Translations under genes and position numbers: made by a program
Part shown: positions 11,258 through 22,890 of the stretch, in pieces
How positions within the stretch are numbered: position 1 is the first letter of the stretch
Layout: every line of letters starts with the position of its first letter
Origin: Solanum dulcamara
Taxonomy: Eukaryota > Streptophyta > Magnoliopsida > Solanales > Solanaceae
DNA: 64,000 nt
Reading direction: 5' to 3'
Assembly (NCBI RefSeq): GCF_947179165.1
Contig: NC_077240.1
Location: 26,268,001-26,332,000 of the forward strand
Notes under the pieces: generated by a model
The model's input: the letters and a program-made list of their open reading frames with translations, nothing else
Database searches by the model: none
What the model was told of the DNA's origin: nothing

Positions 11258-11730
11258 TATTCTTAAAGAGAGGGTGTGTATCCATCCCTTTGCGCCTTCA
11301 AAATACCATAAAATTACTTTTCTTAAGGCGGGAATGCGTATCCATCCCTTTGCGCCTTCAGAATACCATAAAATTACCTTTCTTAGGGCGGGGATGCGTA
11401 TCCCTTTGCGCCTTCAGAATACCATAAAATTACCTTTCTTACGGCGGGGATGAGTATCCATCTCTTTGCGCCTTCAGAATTGTGCCTTCAGAATATCATA
11501 AAATTACTTTTCTTAGGGTGGGGATGCGTATCCATCCCTTTGCGCCTTTCGAATACCATAAAATTACTTTTCCTAGGGCGGGAATGCATATTCATAACTT
11601 TGTGCCGTAAGAATACCTTTAAATTACCTTTCATAGAGCGTGAATGCGTATCCATTCCTTTTCACTGTAAGAATATCATAAAATTACCTTCCCCAAAGTG
11701 GGGATGCGTATCCATCTCTTCATACCTCAA
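11258..11730. repeat. 60-bp minisatellite, about 8 copies
   Basis: The unit is about 60 bp and contains gggatgcgtatccatccctt, tgcgccttcagaatacc and ataaaattac. Copies start near 11258, 11318, 11378, 11432, 11507, 11567, 11627 and 11687. One copy lacks 6 bp and another carries a 14-bp internal partial duplication. Copies diverge progressively to the right. It lies between the start of the PMD ORF and the LTR-like block, where Tat-type elements commonly carry tandem repeats in their 3' untranslated region. Confidence 0.9.
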
Positions 11731-12125
11731 GACCAAATTTTTGTGTTATGATAAGAAAACTCCATTATGTAGCCTCCATGAACAACAAATATTGTCTTCA
11801 CTGGTCTGACAAGAAAAAACAAAAGCAAAAAAGAAAGATTTATATTGGGGCCCACGTGTAAAGTGGTATTCTCATTATTGAATTTTTTTATATTTACCAA
11901 GATTTATAGTAAGAATATATACACACACATACATACTTATCTTGGTTACTTACGTGTTTCCTCACAAATAGAAGGGCTCCACGTGGGCAAAGAAATTCTT
12001 CAATGATCCATTTTTTTGAAATAATTTCTTCAAATAAAAAAAATGCACATATCATGTAATATAATGCTTCAATCCTACTCACGATAATTAATTTGTATCT
12101 TGATAAGTCCTGAAGTAGGGGCATT

Positions 12126-13197
12126 TGTAATCATTTAAAATTTATTAAATATAAATTTATAAGTGATTTAAATCATATTAAATTCAAAATATATTTATTC
12201 AAATAAATATTATGGATTAATATAATTTGATCAATTATTTAAATTCAATATATATGGATTTAATTAAAGTTCAATTTTATTGGGCTAGTCCATTGATTTG
12301 AGTTACAAATGATGAGCCACTTTGCTAATCTCAATATCATATCATCCTAGAGGTCCATTTTTGGTGTCACATGTCAAGTGACGTGTCATGTCAAGTCAAA
12401 CAAATAAGCCAATAGGAGCATGTCATGTGTCAAAATGACAAGCCCATTCGCTAAATCCCATTATGTCATGTCACTTAAATCTGATTGACCGGAGAAAAAC
12501 CTATTTTCATCACAATTCCTCTATAACACAACTATAAATAGGGGTCCTCATAATTCAAAAAAAAAACAGATTTCTAACAAGAACCCAAAGAGAACTCGTG
12601 GATCAAACGCCGCAGATTTCTCTATAAGCTACAAGTTCAAGAATTCAAGATCAAGTTCATCAAGTTCAAGAACAACTCAAGATCAAGACTGTCAGATTCA
12701 AGAACAAGCCCAAAAGCCATTGAATTCAAGTACAAGTCAAGATCAAGTTCAAAAACAAGTGAAGATCAAGATCGTCAAGTTCAAGAACAAGTGAAGTTCA
12801 AGATTAGCAAATCAACAAATCAAGATCAAGACCACAAGATTCAAGATTCAAGATCAAGCCCAAAAGTCCTTGAATTGAAGTAAACGAGTCAAGAACAAAT
12901 CCATCAAGAAATTCAAAATCAAGCTCAAGAGCCCTTGAATTTATATTCGAAAAGACGAATCAGATGATACATAGAGATTGTAACACTCATATTCAAAAAT
13001 CAAAATACTATGATTATTACGATATTTTCCGTTCTTCATTATTATTTTCTCGACACGAATTTTATTGTTTACGAGGTGAAAGAGCTACTAATATATATGA
13101 GATGCAACTGGATGATCGTCCTGCCCTCATGAATCTTCTATATAGGAATCAATTAATTAGGAACCAAATTGGTTGTGATTTTATTTCCTAAATCAAC
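12126..13197 (+). repeat. LTR-like block with promoter (probable 3' LTR of the Tat-like element)
   Basis: It starts TGTAATC directly after a purine-rich gaagtaggggcat, which looks like a polypurine tract, and may end at about 13197 (tcaaca). A TATA box, CTATAAATAGG, is at 12532-12542. It is followed by a 370-bp stretch of caagatcaag/ttcaag repeats (12595-12960), as seen in the transcribed leader of some Solanaceae LTRs. No second LTR or target duplication is available because the left end of the element is lost. An alternative reading is an unrelated solo LTR. Confidence 0.5.
12532..12542 (+). promoter_or_regulatory. TATA box of the LTR-like block
   Basis: CTATAAATAGG is followed about 50 bp later by a purine-rich leader. 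This matches a canonical plant TATA motif and supports + orientation for the LTR. Confidence 0.5.
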
Positions 13198-13916
13198 AAA
13201 AAACACTTACGAGTAATTGAGTTATAGTTAATTTAATGTACACCCACAGATAATGCAAGAATATACGCTTTGTTTTAAAGTCAATGAAATATATTTTTTA
13301 ACATTTAGTGATTTGACTAGTGATAGACAATTACAAGTCATGAATTAATGCAAGCTGCTCTTTATAATCGTAAAATATATCTGAGTAGCCATTAGGTGTA
13401 CCTATGTTTCACTGGCATCGTGGCATTAATTAGAACCATGGCATTTATATTTGATAATAATCACTGATTTACCAAACTTAGTTATGGTCACCAGTTAATT
13501 TGTGCAAATTTCTTGAACATATTAGTGTCATATAATCGCAAGTTTGGAGGCAATGTTTCATGATCCGCCACTTGATCATCAGAAAGCAATGTTTTATGAC
13601 CCGTCATTTGATCATCCGAAAGGGAAAAGAATCTAGAGTCTTGAAAAGGTTAATGAAAAATTTTAAATCGTTCTAAGTCTAAGTCCATGATAAATGGCAT
13701 TCTTTCTTTTTTCGTATTTGGGATACTTGTAACGATGATGTGAATATTCGTTAACTTAAATGGAGATTTCAAGAAATTAAATTAATTTTAACTAATTTAA
13801 TTTAAATTGGTGCTTTAATTTCCATCAAATTAATATTCAAATATTACGAATGTAGGCATTTTAATATTATTAACAAGCTGATTTAACTAGTAAAGGCACT
13901 CATCGACCAATCAAAT
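13198..13916. other. Intergenic, no gene seen
   Basis: AT-rich. A short near-duplicate occurs at about 13546-13625 (gcaatgttt-atgatccgccacttgatcat and gcaatgttttatgacccgtcatttgatcat). No coding frame is supported. Confidence 0.5.
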
Positions 13917-13927
13917 ATGCTCTCATT
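13917..13927. repeat. LINE target site duplication (left)
   Basis: ATGCTCTCATT is repeated at 14556-14566 directly after the poly-A tail of the LINE fragment. Confidence 0.85.
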
Positions 13928-14555
13928 GGTAATAGACCAACAGCCCCCCTGGAAAAATATGATGTTTAACAACAGTGCAAGACCAAAGGCTATTGTTACA
14001 ATGTGGATCATGCTGTAGAATAAACTCCCAACTACAGACAGATTAACCTCCTGGGGAATGGATGTCAACCAACAATGCAAACTCTGTCAACAAGATCTGG
14101 AAAATATAGAGCATCTGTTTACTCAATGTGAATTTACTAGAGCTATTTGGAAGAAACTGCTTAATTGGATTAAATGGCCACTCTTTCACGCTGATACATG
14201 GGATATGCATTTGGAATGGACTCTGAAACAATCTAAAGGCAAGTCTCACAATGCACAGCTCTTCAAATTAATATATGTTGAGTGCTCTTATGCAATATGG
14301 ATGGAAAGAAACCAGAGAACTTTTGAAGAAACTATGAAAAGATAACTAAGGAAATAGCATATATGTGCACTTTGAGAGCTCCTTTGGCGATTAGTACTCG
14401 ACTACAACAATCTCTCCTCTTCTGAAACTAATTGTAGGTTTGAGGTCTTACTTTGAGTTTTATTTCTTGTTGGATAACAAATTGTGATGTAGTTTGTTAT
14501 GATTATGTAAATATCTTTTGGTGATTAATAAAAACTATTAGTTACCAAAAAAAAA
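13928..14555 (+). mobile_element. 5'-truncated non-LTR retrotransposon (LINE) with poly-A tail
   Basis: The 628-bp insertion is flanked by an 11-bp ATGCTCTCATT duplication. It encodes the C-terminal end of a LINE polyprotein on the + strand: MMFNNSARPKAIVTMWIM, one in-frame TAG (14016-14018), TTDRLTSWGMD, then the zinc-binding motif CKLCQQDLENIEHLFTQC, and a tail of WMERNQRTFEE before a stop near 14345. A 3' UTR ends in aataaaaact then ttaccaaaaaaaaa. Extreme 5' truncation, a poly-A end and a direct duplication are the hallmarks of target-primed reverse transcription. Confidence 0.9.
14058..14345 (+). pseudogene. LINE reverse-transcriptase zinc-binding C-terminus (zf-RVT type)
   Basis: The 95-codon open stretch contains CX2C...HLFxxC, typical of the zinc-binding region after plant LINE reverse transcriptases. 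It is only the tail of a much longer protein and has no start of its own. The same frame extends upstream to 13930 apart from one TAG. Confidence 0.85.
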
Positions 14556-14741
14556 ATGCTCTCATTAGAGTCAATCAGAATTTCATTACAAGCTTGTATT
14601 AGTGTGTTAAAATCATAAACTTATTCAGAATTTCAAAAGGATAGATGCACTATTATAAAAAGATGAATCTAAAATATAAACTAGATCGTTTGATATTTAG
14701 GCTCTTATTACTGAAATTCGATTAAATTTTAAAATCATAGG

Positions 14742-14746
<5 letters not shown>

Positions 14747-14812
<66 letters not shown>
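14747..14812. repeat. (TA)n microsatellite, about 33 units
   Basis: An uninterrupted TA run follows a short gtatgtg lead. Such a run is likely polymorphic between accessions. Confidence 0.95.
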
Positions 14813-14815
<3 letters not shown>

Positions 14816-15529
14816 GTGTCAAAGGTATTGAGATCTACTGAACCCATTGATTATATATTATATCATCCAGTATTACTAGTTTTAATATACACATTTGGTT
14901 TAATCATATGCAAAATTTACAGTGCTAAAATAAATTAGGAATTTTCAATGTGACAAACTTGAAAATTTAAAGAGATGAAGCAAAAAATAAAAAATAAAAA
15001 AATTAATTAAAACGCTAAAAATGCTACAAATAGCTATTTGGAAAGGCGTTCCCCAATTTTAGAAAGAAAAATGAAATAAGATAGATGTAAGATTCAAATT
15101 TCTAACTTCACTCAGAGAGACGTACACAATCATGCCTTATATGATAATTCAAGTGTAAATTCACACATTTATATTTAAATATTTTTTTAAAATTATAATA
15201 CTATTATATATAATCTTGAAAGAAGAATATGAATTCACGTGAGCCCATTTACCCTCCTCTGCATCTTAAAACAATTAGTTGCCAGGTAATTCTATTATTG
15301 TTTTTCGTTAAAATTATTTTGTTAGATTAAATTTCATTTGAATGGTAGAAGAAATCACGCTGTTTGTTTGGGATTTCAGCTATTTCAGTTGTTTGGGCAA
15401 AGGGGGGCAATCAATAAAATAATTAAATGGAAAATTATGCGGATAAATAAATATATACTAATTAATTAGTTAACATAGGTATAGTTTGAATTAATTATGG
15501 CTCGCGGCAAACATCTAGCAGTAATTATA
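14813..15529. other. AT-rich intergenic, no gene seen
   Basis: No coding frame or terminal repeat is supported. Confidence 0.5.
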
Positions 15530-15775
15530 GTTTGAGTTTTGTATAATTTGCGCGATTTATACAAACGCTGTGTGCGAATCGAATTGTATAGCGAAATATA
15601 CAAACACTACAAATTATATAGCGAATTATACAAACGTTATGCATGAATTGTATAGTGAAATATACAAACGATATGCAAAAATGCGAATTGTATACAAACA
15701 TATACAAATGTTGCGCAAATTATACAAACGCTGCTATAACTATAGCTATGAATTATAATTAGCAAACTATAGCTA
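15530..15775. repeat. Imperfect tandem/inverted repeat built on tatacaaacg and gcgaatt
   Basis: Units such as ttatacaaacgctg, attgtatagcgaaatatac and gaattatacaaacgtt recur about eight times, in both direct and inverted arrangement. Partly mirrored outer pieces (agtaattatagtttg on the left, agcaaactatagctat on the right) suggest a decayed foldback or MITE. Clear ends and a target duplication are not visible. Confidence 0.5.
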
Positions 15776-17404
15776 TGAAACATAATTAAGATATTTGTGA
15801 GTGACTATATGTAAAAATTCCCCATAATTAAAATAGATAGTATTTCTTTTTTAAACAATTGGCTTAAAATAAAAATTTATGTCAACAAAATTAAATAATT
15901 TTTTTTATCTAAAATGGTTAAGTGATTTTGCGAGTAAAATATCAATATTTAAGTGTTTTTAGAATTATAAAATTTAAAAAAAAAATGAACAAATTATTTT
16001 TAGTTAAGTGATCATATAAGATATTAACTCGCAAAAAGATCCTCTAAGCACCACCTTTTTTTTCTTCCAAAATTATTTTCATGAAAAATTTCATATATAC
16101 ATATATAGTTTTGTGAAAAACTAAAGCAGAATTAAATTCAAATACCACTTGCAAGGGTAATAAGAACAACGGAGGACCACAGTACCTTAAATTCTCCGCC
16201 CAACGATCTCCGTCTCTATGACTCGGCGGTCCTACTGGAGTGATACAAAAAACAAAATATCGTTCATTTTTATTTGTTTATTATTTAAAAAATATATTTT
16301 TATTTTTCATTTGTTATTTTTAATATATTTAAAAAATTATTATTACTTTCTTTTTTAAAATTATTTTTTCAAATCATTTTCTTAAATTAAAGACTATTTA
16401 TATCAATTAATATGAATATTATGATAAAATATTTATATTTATCATTATTTTTAAATATTATGTAAAGTTCAAAGTAAACAAATAAAAATGATCAGAGAGT
16501 AAATATTATTTATTTATTCTAAACGTTAGGACTTCATTTTCTTAATTCTACTAATGATTGTAACTTTCGTGTTGTAGAAGACTATTGAGAGAGCAACAAA
16601 TGAACTTAAGTGGGAGAGTAGTGTTTTCCAAATTTAATATGAAACGATTAAATATCTTTTCAATTGAAAGGTCGAGATTTAACTCCATTTTTTAAATTTC
16701 GTGATATTAAATTTATCGTGTAAAATATTAAAATTTTAAAAATTACTAAAGTAAAAAAGAAACACTCATTTCAAATAAACTAAACAGGAAAAATAAAGAC
16801 ACTCCGGGACAAAAAATATCAATAGAAAAATGAGGGGCAAAAAGGCAATAGAAGGGGGCCGTGAAGAAAAATAAAGAAACAAATAAAGGAGGTAGAATTA
16901 ATTGAAAAGTGAATAAAGGAGTGTAGTGTGGGCAGAGGCAGATGGAAATAATAAAAGCCATTGCATATATAGGGGCTATTAATAAATTAATTACGCATGC
17001 ATCAATATTTCTTCTTTTTTTCAAACAAAAAAGAAAAATTGGGGGATGGGAAAAGGAGATCAACTAAAGAGGAAATTACAAAATAGAGATTCAAACCTTA
17101 TTTATATAATTAAAGTTTAGATAGATACAAAATTATAACTTAAAATATGATATGTAATTAGAATGGATATGAAATTGAAGTTTTATTTAAATATATGATT
17201 TTTATTTTTTAAGTTATATTTTTTTTTCATAAACATAAAAATTCCACAAATAAAAAATTATTGACAAAATTTCAATTCTTATATAAACTTATCAAATAGA
17301 CATAGTTCACAAACAAGTTATATAATCTTAGTTTGGTTGAGAACAAGTTGTTTCAAGATTAATTATTTTGGGATTAATTATCCTGAGATAAGTTATCAAA
17401 AAAA
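15776..17404. other. AT-rich intergenic; one promoter-like patch
   Basis: No coding frame is supported. A patch at 16840-17060 has moderate GC and a TATATAGG motif (about 16965-16972) followed by a gcatgcatc RY-like motif. It is not followed by a recognisable gene. A slightly GC-richer stretch at 16140-16250 is also unexplained. Confidence 0.4.
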
Positions 17405-17548
17405 ATAGCCGAGGGATAAAATTTTATTGTTTTGTTTGGTTGTCAAGTTTGGGATAACTTATCCCATCACTATGATATAAATAACGGGATAACTTATCCC
17501 AAACTTGACAACTAAACAAAACAACAAAATTTATCCCGAAACTATTTT
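17405..17548. mobile_element. Foldback MITE with about 60-bp arms
   Basis: The left arm (about 17407-17466) and right arm (about 17485-17546) are inverted copies. Both contain ttgttttgttt, ggttgtcaagtttgggat and gggataacttatccc, leaving an 18-bp loop. The palindromic gggataacttatccc core occurs in each arm. A clean target duplication was not found because the outer ends run into poly-A/T. Confidence 0.75.
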
Positions 17549-18204
17549 TTTATCCCATAACTATTTATTTTTATCCCTTACACCAAATGATTTCTTAATT
17601 CATAAGTAAGTTATTATATAATCTTATCAAATGTACAAAGACATCAAAATATTTAAAGGCGCCGCATTGAAAAATCATATATTTTTATTTTTTTAATAAA
17701 TAAATAGTTACAATTCTAAATTATCAAATTCACATAATAATCTAAAAATCCACTAGTCAATAATATGTTCTATAAAATATAGATTTATTATTTAAATTTT
17801 ACATTTTTTAGAATTAAAATTAATAATTTAAAATCTCAAGTTATATTTTTTTTTTTAAAATAAAAATTATATTCCTAAATAATACATTTAAACATTAATT
17901 TTATTTAATTTAAAATTATGACTTTATATGGGAAACGTAAATTTAGGAAAAATAGTGGTACGAGGGACAATCAACGTGGGAGATGGAAGCCCCCGTTCAC
18001 AAGACTCGACGGTGGATGAGCCACGACTATGTTTTAATCCAAATGAGTACGTGGCATATTTTGACACCGCACACGACTCCCTATCTCTCTCTTTCAACAT
18101 CTTTCTTATGAATGTTACAAATATTACCTTTCGTACTGACACTTTTTTGAAAAATGCCTGCAAAGAAGTAAAATGATCTCCTTCCCTTTATTCAATTTCT
18201 TTAG
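17549..18204. other. Intergenic; low-confidence ORFs only
   Basis: Between about 17925 and 18180 the GC content rises and both strands are open for about 80 codons. Neither translation resembles a known protein. Nothing else is supported. Confidence 0.35.
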
Positions 18205-18207
18205 TTA

Positions 18208-18539
18208 GAGCCCGTTTGGATGGATTTAAAAAAAGTAATTTTTATGTATGAAGTGTTTTTAGAATTTTGAAGTGCTGAAAATTATTTTTATAAATAAACA
18301 GTTAGGTGTTTGGATAAAAGTGCTTAAACGAGGAAAATAATGTGAATTTTAGGGTTAAAAGAATAAAAATGGTAGTTTGGAAATTTAGTTAAAATATAAG
18401 GGATATAAAAGTAATTTTTATGGTCAAAGAAAATGACTTTAAGCACTTAGAAAAAAATAATTAGAAATCCTAACTTTAAAATGACTTTAAGAACTTTATG
18501 GCTTAAATTAACATTAAGCAAACACGCCCAAACGGGCTC
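18208..18539. mobile_element. Tourist-like MITE (332 bp) with TTA duplications
   Basis: Terminal inverted repeats are GAGCCCGTTTGG and CCAAACGGGCTC, flanked by TTA at 18205-18207 and 18540-18542. A 3-bp TTA/TAA duplication is the signature of PIF/Harbinger-type elements. The interior is AT-rich and non-coding. Confidence 0.85.
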
Positions 18540-18542
18540 TTA

Positions 18543-19806
18543 GTTTTGATTTAATAACAAGTTTGAGACAGTATTTTTTAAAAAGAATTTATGATCATAA
18601 ACTAAAAATATGTGAAAGTATGATAATGACATTTAATTTGATGATCTTAAAAATGTCATATTGAAAATTAAAATTAAAAAATTGTCAATAAAAAAAGAGA
18701 TATTATTTTTTAAATAGACTAATAAAAAAACAGAAGGAGTATCTAAAATGTTTAACCTTTAAACGGTACAAGTAAATGTATTGACGTGATTCAAGGCCAT
18801 GGGAATTAAGATAGTCAAAATACGTTTTTTGTACACTATAACTTGATTGATTAATGTGACCAACGTAAAATATATATATATAGAATTGAAATAAAGCAAT
18901 ATGTTAAGTAAATAAACTAAGTTCTGAGATACGATGTTGATAATTAGCAACGTCATCAAATCAGCTTGATTTTATTAATATTAATCAGAACAACGTAAAA
19001 CAAAACTCAAGAACTTAAGAACACAACATTGTAGCATATTATCAATGAATAAGAATGTGATGATTTACAATGAATGAATAGAACGTTATTTCTAAATAAA
19101 TTCTAGGGAGCATTGTCGAAGATCTCGATATCACCAAGACTCAATTTGCGTCCATTACATACCGACTATGGAAAAATTGTGGATTATGGAATCTTGACCT
19201 CATTTTGATTAGATCACAACCTAATATCTCGTCTCACGATTTCAGAGCTAGGTGTTCGAGCCTACTAGTACAATATCAAATTCAAGTGTCCACACGTGAT
19301 TAATCCTCCCGATATTCGATGCGTATTAATATTGTTGAATTGGATCTCATGATTTAAATTTGACACTTTAATTACTCAAAATAGAGCAAGTTTCAATCAT
19401 CTCGCGTACACCAATACTCGAATAGTCCCACAAAGGACATCAATTGCAAACGAAAGCGGCCAGGTTATTGTATAAAATTACTACCATTCCTTTTTTTTTT
19501 TATTCGTTGTTCGATATATGTTTTAAAGTTCGATTAAATTTGAATTTGTATCGAATAATTTCATATTAGGGATAAAATGTTTCTTTGTAAAAGTAATCTC
19601 ATACCTAAAAAGATTCGAATTCAAAATCTCATATTAAGGATATCAATCTCTTTCAAAGAGTGACGTGCAATTTAAAAAAGCTTATTAAGTCAACCTTTGG
19701 TACGTTAATAAGTCCACGTAATATTAGCTAGAGTGTAGTGAGGGTAAAAAGGAGGAGAGGGGTCCATTTATTTGTGTCGTTTCTCTATTTATTGGGACTA
19801 ATTGTC
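18543..19806. other. Region upstream of the MYB gene
   Basis: No gene is visible. It presumably includes the MYB promoter. A weak TATA-like CTATTTATT lies at 19784-19792 and an ACGT core (ccacgtaat) near 19713. If 19784 is the TATA box, transcription would start close to 19815. Confidence 0.35.
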
Positions 19807-19827
19807 ATGGCTCCACATTGCAAGTAA
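19807..19827 (+). promoter_or_regulatory. Possible minimal upstream ORF before the MYB start
   Basis: A six-codon ORF (MAPHCK, stop TAA) ends two bases before the MYB start codon at 19830. It would act on translation only if the transcript begins upstream of 19807, which the sequence does not settle. A TATA-like motif at 19784 would put the start downstream of this ATG. Confidence 0.35.
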
Positions 19828-19829
19828 CA

Positions 19830-22552
19830 ATGGGAAGAGCGCCTTGTTGTGAGAAAGTTGGTCTGAAAAGAGGCAGATGGACTGCTGAAGAAGATCAAAT
19901 TCTCACTAATTATATTCATGACAGTGGAGAAGGCTCATGGAGGTCCTTACCCAAAAATGCCGGTACCATTTTCTTCTAATCTAAACTTTAATCATCCTCC
20001 TAGCTACTTATTACTATTTTCTTTGTTTTACATTTTATGTATATTTTGAAGGATTATTGAGATGTGGAAAGAGTTGCCGACTGAGATGGATTAATTATTT
20101 GAGGTCTGATCTCAAGAGAGGTAATATCACTTCTGAAGAGGAAGATATAATCATCAAATTGCATGCAACTTTGGGAAACAGGTAATTTAATTATTCCTTA
20201 ATTTGCCTTTTTAACTCTTACTAAATCACTTATTTTAATTTTTCTAAAAAAGAATGTCACCTTTAGACTTCTCATCTTATAGTTATAAACACCTTTAGTA
20301 TAGTAACTTTTTTACACTATCATATCACTCAAAATCATATTATGAATCATCCTATTATAATAAGACGAGTTACCTTTTATAATAAATAAATCAACACCGA
20401 CCATGGTGCATATAACTTAAATTTATCACATAAAACGGATGGAGTTTACTTTTTCACCTTCATTTCATGTTTACTCCACTTTATAGTACTGTTTTCCTAG
20501 GGAATAAAGGCATATACAATAGTTCCGGATACTTCGTAGGACATTTTTGTATATTTTTTTATGTTAATCATCTCTAGAAGCTCTTACCCTTTTGGTATTT
20601 TGATGATTCGAACTCAAAACATTGAGGTTGTAGGTGATGACTACTTATCATCCGAGCAACTTTCTCTTGGACATCCATTTATGTTGCTGAATAAGTTAAT
20701 TAAATTGGTGCCCCCAAGTAAAAATACTCTGTATTTTCACAGGACAAGTGACACATGCATGCTTTAGCAATCAATCGTTTCAACTTAACTTTTCTATTAT
20801 TAGTCCTATAGCAACTTTAGTCAGAGTGACTTTAATTATCGGTGATAGTACAACTTCAGTCTTAAGTTGGATGTATGCATATATCAGCCATGCTGACTAA
20901 TTTCAAGAAAGAAAGATATATAGGCCATATAGGGAGTACTCCTATATGATAATACAATTTAGAAAAGGGAGAAAAGTTGATTTGTTAGTTGTGATATTAA
21001 ATATTATGATTAGTACGTATACCATCTATCTAACATCTTCTAGTATCAACTAATAAATCAATTTTTTTAAACTTATATTTATGCAGATGGTCTCTAATAG
21101 CAGGATATTTACCAGGTAGAACAGACAATGAGATTAAAAATTACTGGAACTCTCATCTAAGTCGAAAAGTTGAAAGCTTAAGAATACCAAGCGATGAAAA
21201 GCTGCCTAAAGCTGTTGTTGATTTGGCTAAAAAGGGTACATTGAAGCCAATTAAACATTGTAGAAAAACAATTAGCCGATCCATTATGAAGAAAAATAAA
21301 ATGTCAAACTTGTCTGAGCCTAAGCAAGCTAAAGAAAATAGTACTAGTGGGTCTTTGAGTGGAACAGTTCCTATCCCCTCAACACCAAACATATTGGAAA
21401 AAGAGGCATTATCTAGTACAAATAGCTCATTTCTAGATGGTAATATGCCAGCTAGTGATAGTGCCATGGAATTAATGCAAGAAGATGTAGCAAAGGTAGC
21501 GGCGCCAGATTCTTGGGAGGTATCTAGAGAGGCCCAGAGAAGCCTTAGTTCAGGTACAAGTGATTACATTTTTAATTACTTAATCATAGTTTATGTACAT
21601 TCATTTATGTGCGGATCTAATTCTTTTTAATGAATTTTCTTTTTGATAATAGTGACATGTTGAAATGTGTGATTATTTTATCTAATAATTTACTTGTTAA
21701 AGAGAGCATATTTTTCATTACTACTTTGTGTCTTGATACAAACTCTTTAGATTCAACATTCAACTATAGGCAAATTTACTGCAAAAATTATGATCCACGT
21801 GAATTTATGATCTTTTCGTAAAACTGAATATTTTATGTATATATTTCTAAAATTGATATAATATTATCAGCTAATATCGATGCTTCAGAAAAATTGAATG
21901 ATGGACTTGGACGGTTGGTTAAATGTTGAGTTATCTTGTCTAGACGAATAAGAATATTTTCACTTAGTATTTCTCTTTCTTCTTTTAACCTTGTGCGCCC
22001 ATGTATTAGATATCGTCGATCTGCCCATATTATTTAGTTTAAGATCATATTAGTTTTGTTAAACTTCATCATATCCAGCTTAACGGGTCCATCTGTATGA
22101 GCCTAGTTTTATTATGGGTTTGGTTAACCATTTTTTTTTCCTGAGCAGATAGTGTGATGGAATGGCCAAGGCTCGAGGAGATTATGCCAGACGTGGTGAC
22201 TAATGATGAAGATATGGACCCAAATTTCATTTTGGGTTGTTTAGAAGAAGAAGTTAGCAACACGGCAGGGAAAGGAAATAGTTACTCATGTATTAATGAA
22301 GGTAATAAAAAAGTAGAATGGAATTGGCAAGATGATCATGAATTAGTATGGCCAACGCCGCCATGGGAATTAGAATCAGAGCAAGAGAACATAATTCCTA
22401 GTTGGCCACTATGGGATAGTAATGACACTGATTTACTTCAAAATTGCACCATTAATCATGAAGCAACAACAGTGGAAATGGATTCCATGCACATTATGAG
22501 TGAAATTAATAATCAAAACCATAGCGCCCTTGTCTCTTGGCTTTTGTCCTAG
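19830..22552 (+). CDS. R2R3-MYB transcription factor, subgroup 7 (MYB12/MYB11/MYB111-like flavonol regulator)
   Basis: Four exons: 19830-19962, 20052-20181, 21087-21553 and 22149-22552, giving 377 residues. Exons 1 and 2 are 133 and 130 bp, the sizes conserved across plant R2R3-MYBs. The start is [12 protein letters not shown]2 spans about residues 14-61 and R3 about 67-112, with the spaced Trp/Ile residues present ([31 protein letters not shown]). The R3 helix lacks the Leu/Arg pattern needed for bHLH binding ([10 protein letters not shown]), as expected of subgroup 7, which acts without a bHLH partner. A variant of the subgroup-7 motif follows at about 148-158 ([11 protein letters not shown]), and the C-terminus ends SWLLS, the second subgroup motif. 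Family members switch on chalcone synthase, chalcone isomerase, F3H and flavonol synthase in the nucleus. The acidic, Trp-rich C-terminal third ([19 protein letters not shown]) fits an activation domain. Which Solanum paralogue this is was not determined. Confidence 0.93.
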
Positions 22553-22885
22553 AAATATGTATATGTGGCACTTCTTTTGATTAGTTTGTAAGTAGACGTA
22601 TGTCCCTAAGAATATATCACTTTTGGTTTCGTGTAACATGGAAATTGGAATGACTAGTTTATGTACATATTTTAAGTTGCATGTCATTGTTTACAAATAT
22701 CGTCAAGTCAATTTAAATATATGAATTGATGTAGTAATAAATGTTGTTATTACTTTTTCCGTTTTAATGAAAACCTTTTGAATCTTGTTATATTATTTAA
22801 AATGTAGAATCTCTTGATCTTATATAATATAAAATGTTGAAATTATAAAAGAAAGACATTTTTTTAGAATATATTAAAAGGGATA
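22553..22885. other. MYB 3' flank
   Basis: It presumably contains the MYB 3' UTR. No second gene is seen before the solo LTR. Confidence 0.5.
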
Positions 22886-22890
22886 CTTAA

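Noticed and set aside
11258..11730. CRISPR-like array
   Set aside because: Units are contiguous with no unique spacers, and the genome is a plant.
11236..11809. ORFs with repeated IPLRLQNTIKL units
   Set aside because: They translate the 60-bp minisatellite in three frames. A 60-bp period keeps any frame open.
17928..18176. Overlapping 82- and 79-codon ORFs on both strands
   Set aside because: Mutually antisense and unlike any known protein. GC rise alone makes long random frames likely.
20590..20660. tRNA-like or SINE piece in MYB intron 2 (gattcgaactcaaaacattg)
   Set aside because: Only a single box-B-like word is visible, with no tail, partner box or target duplication.
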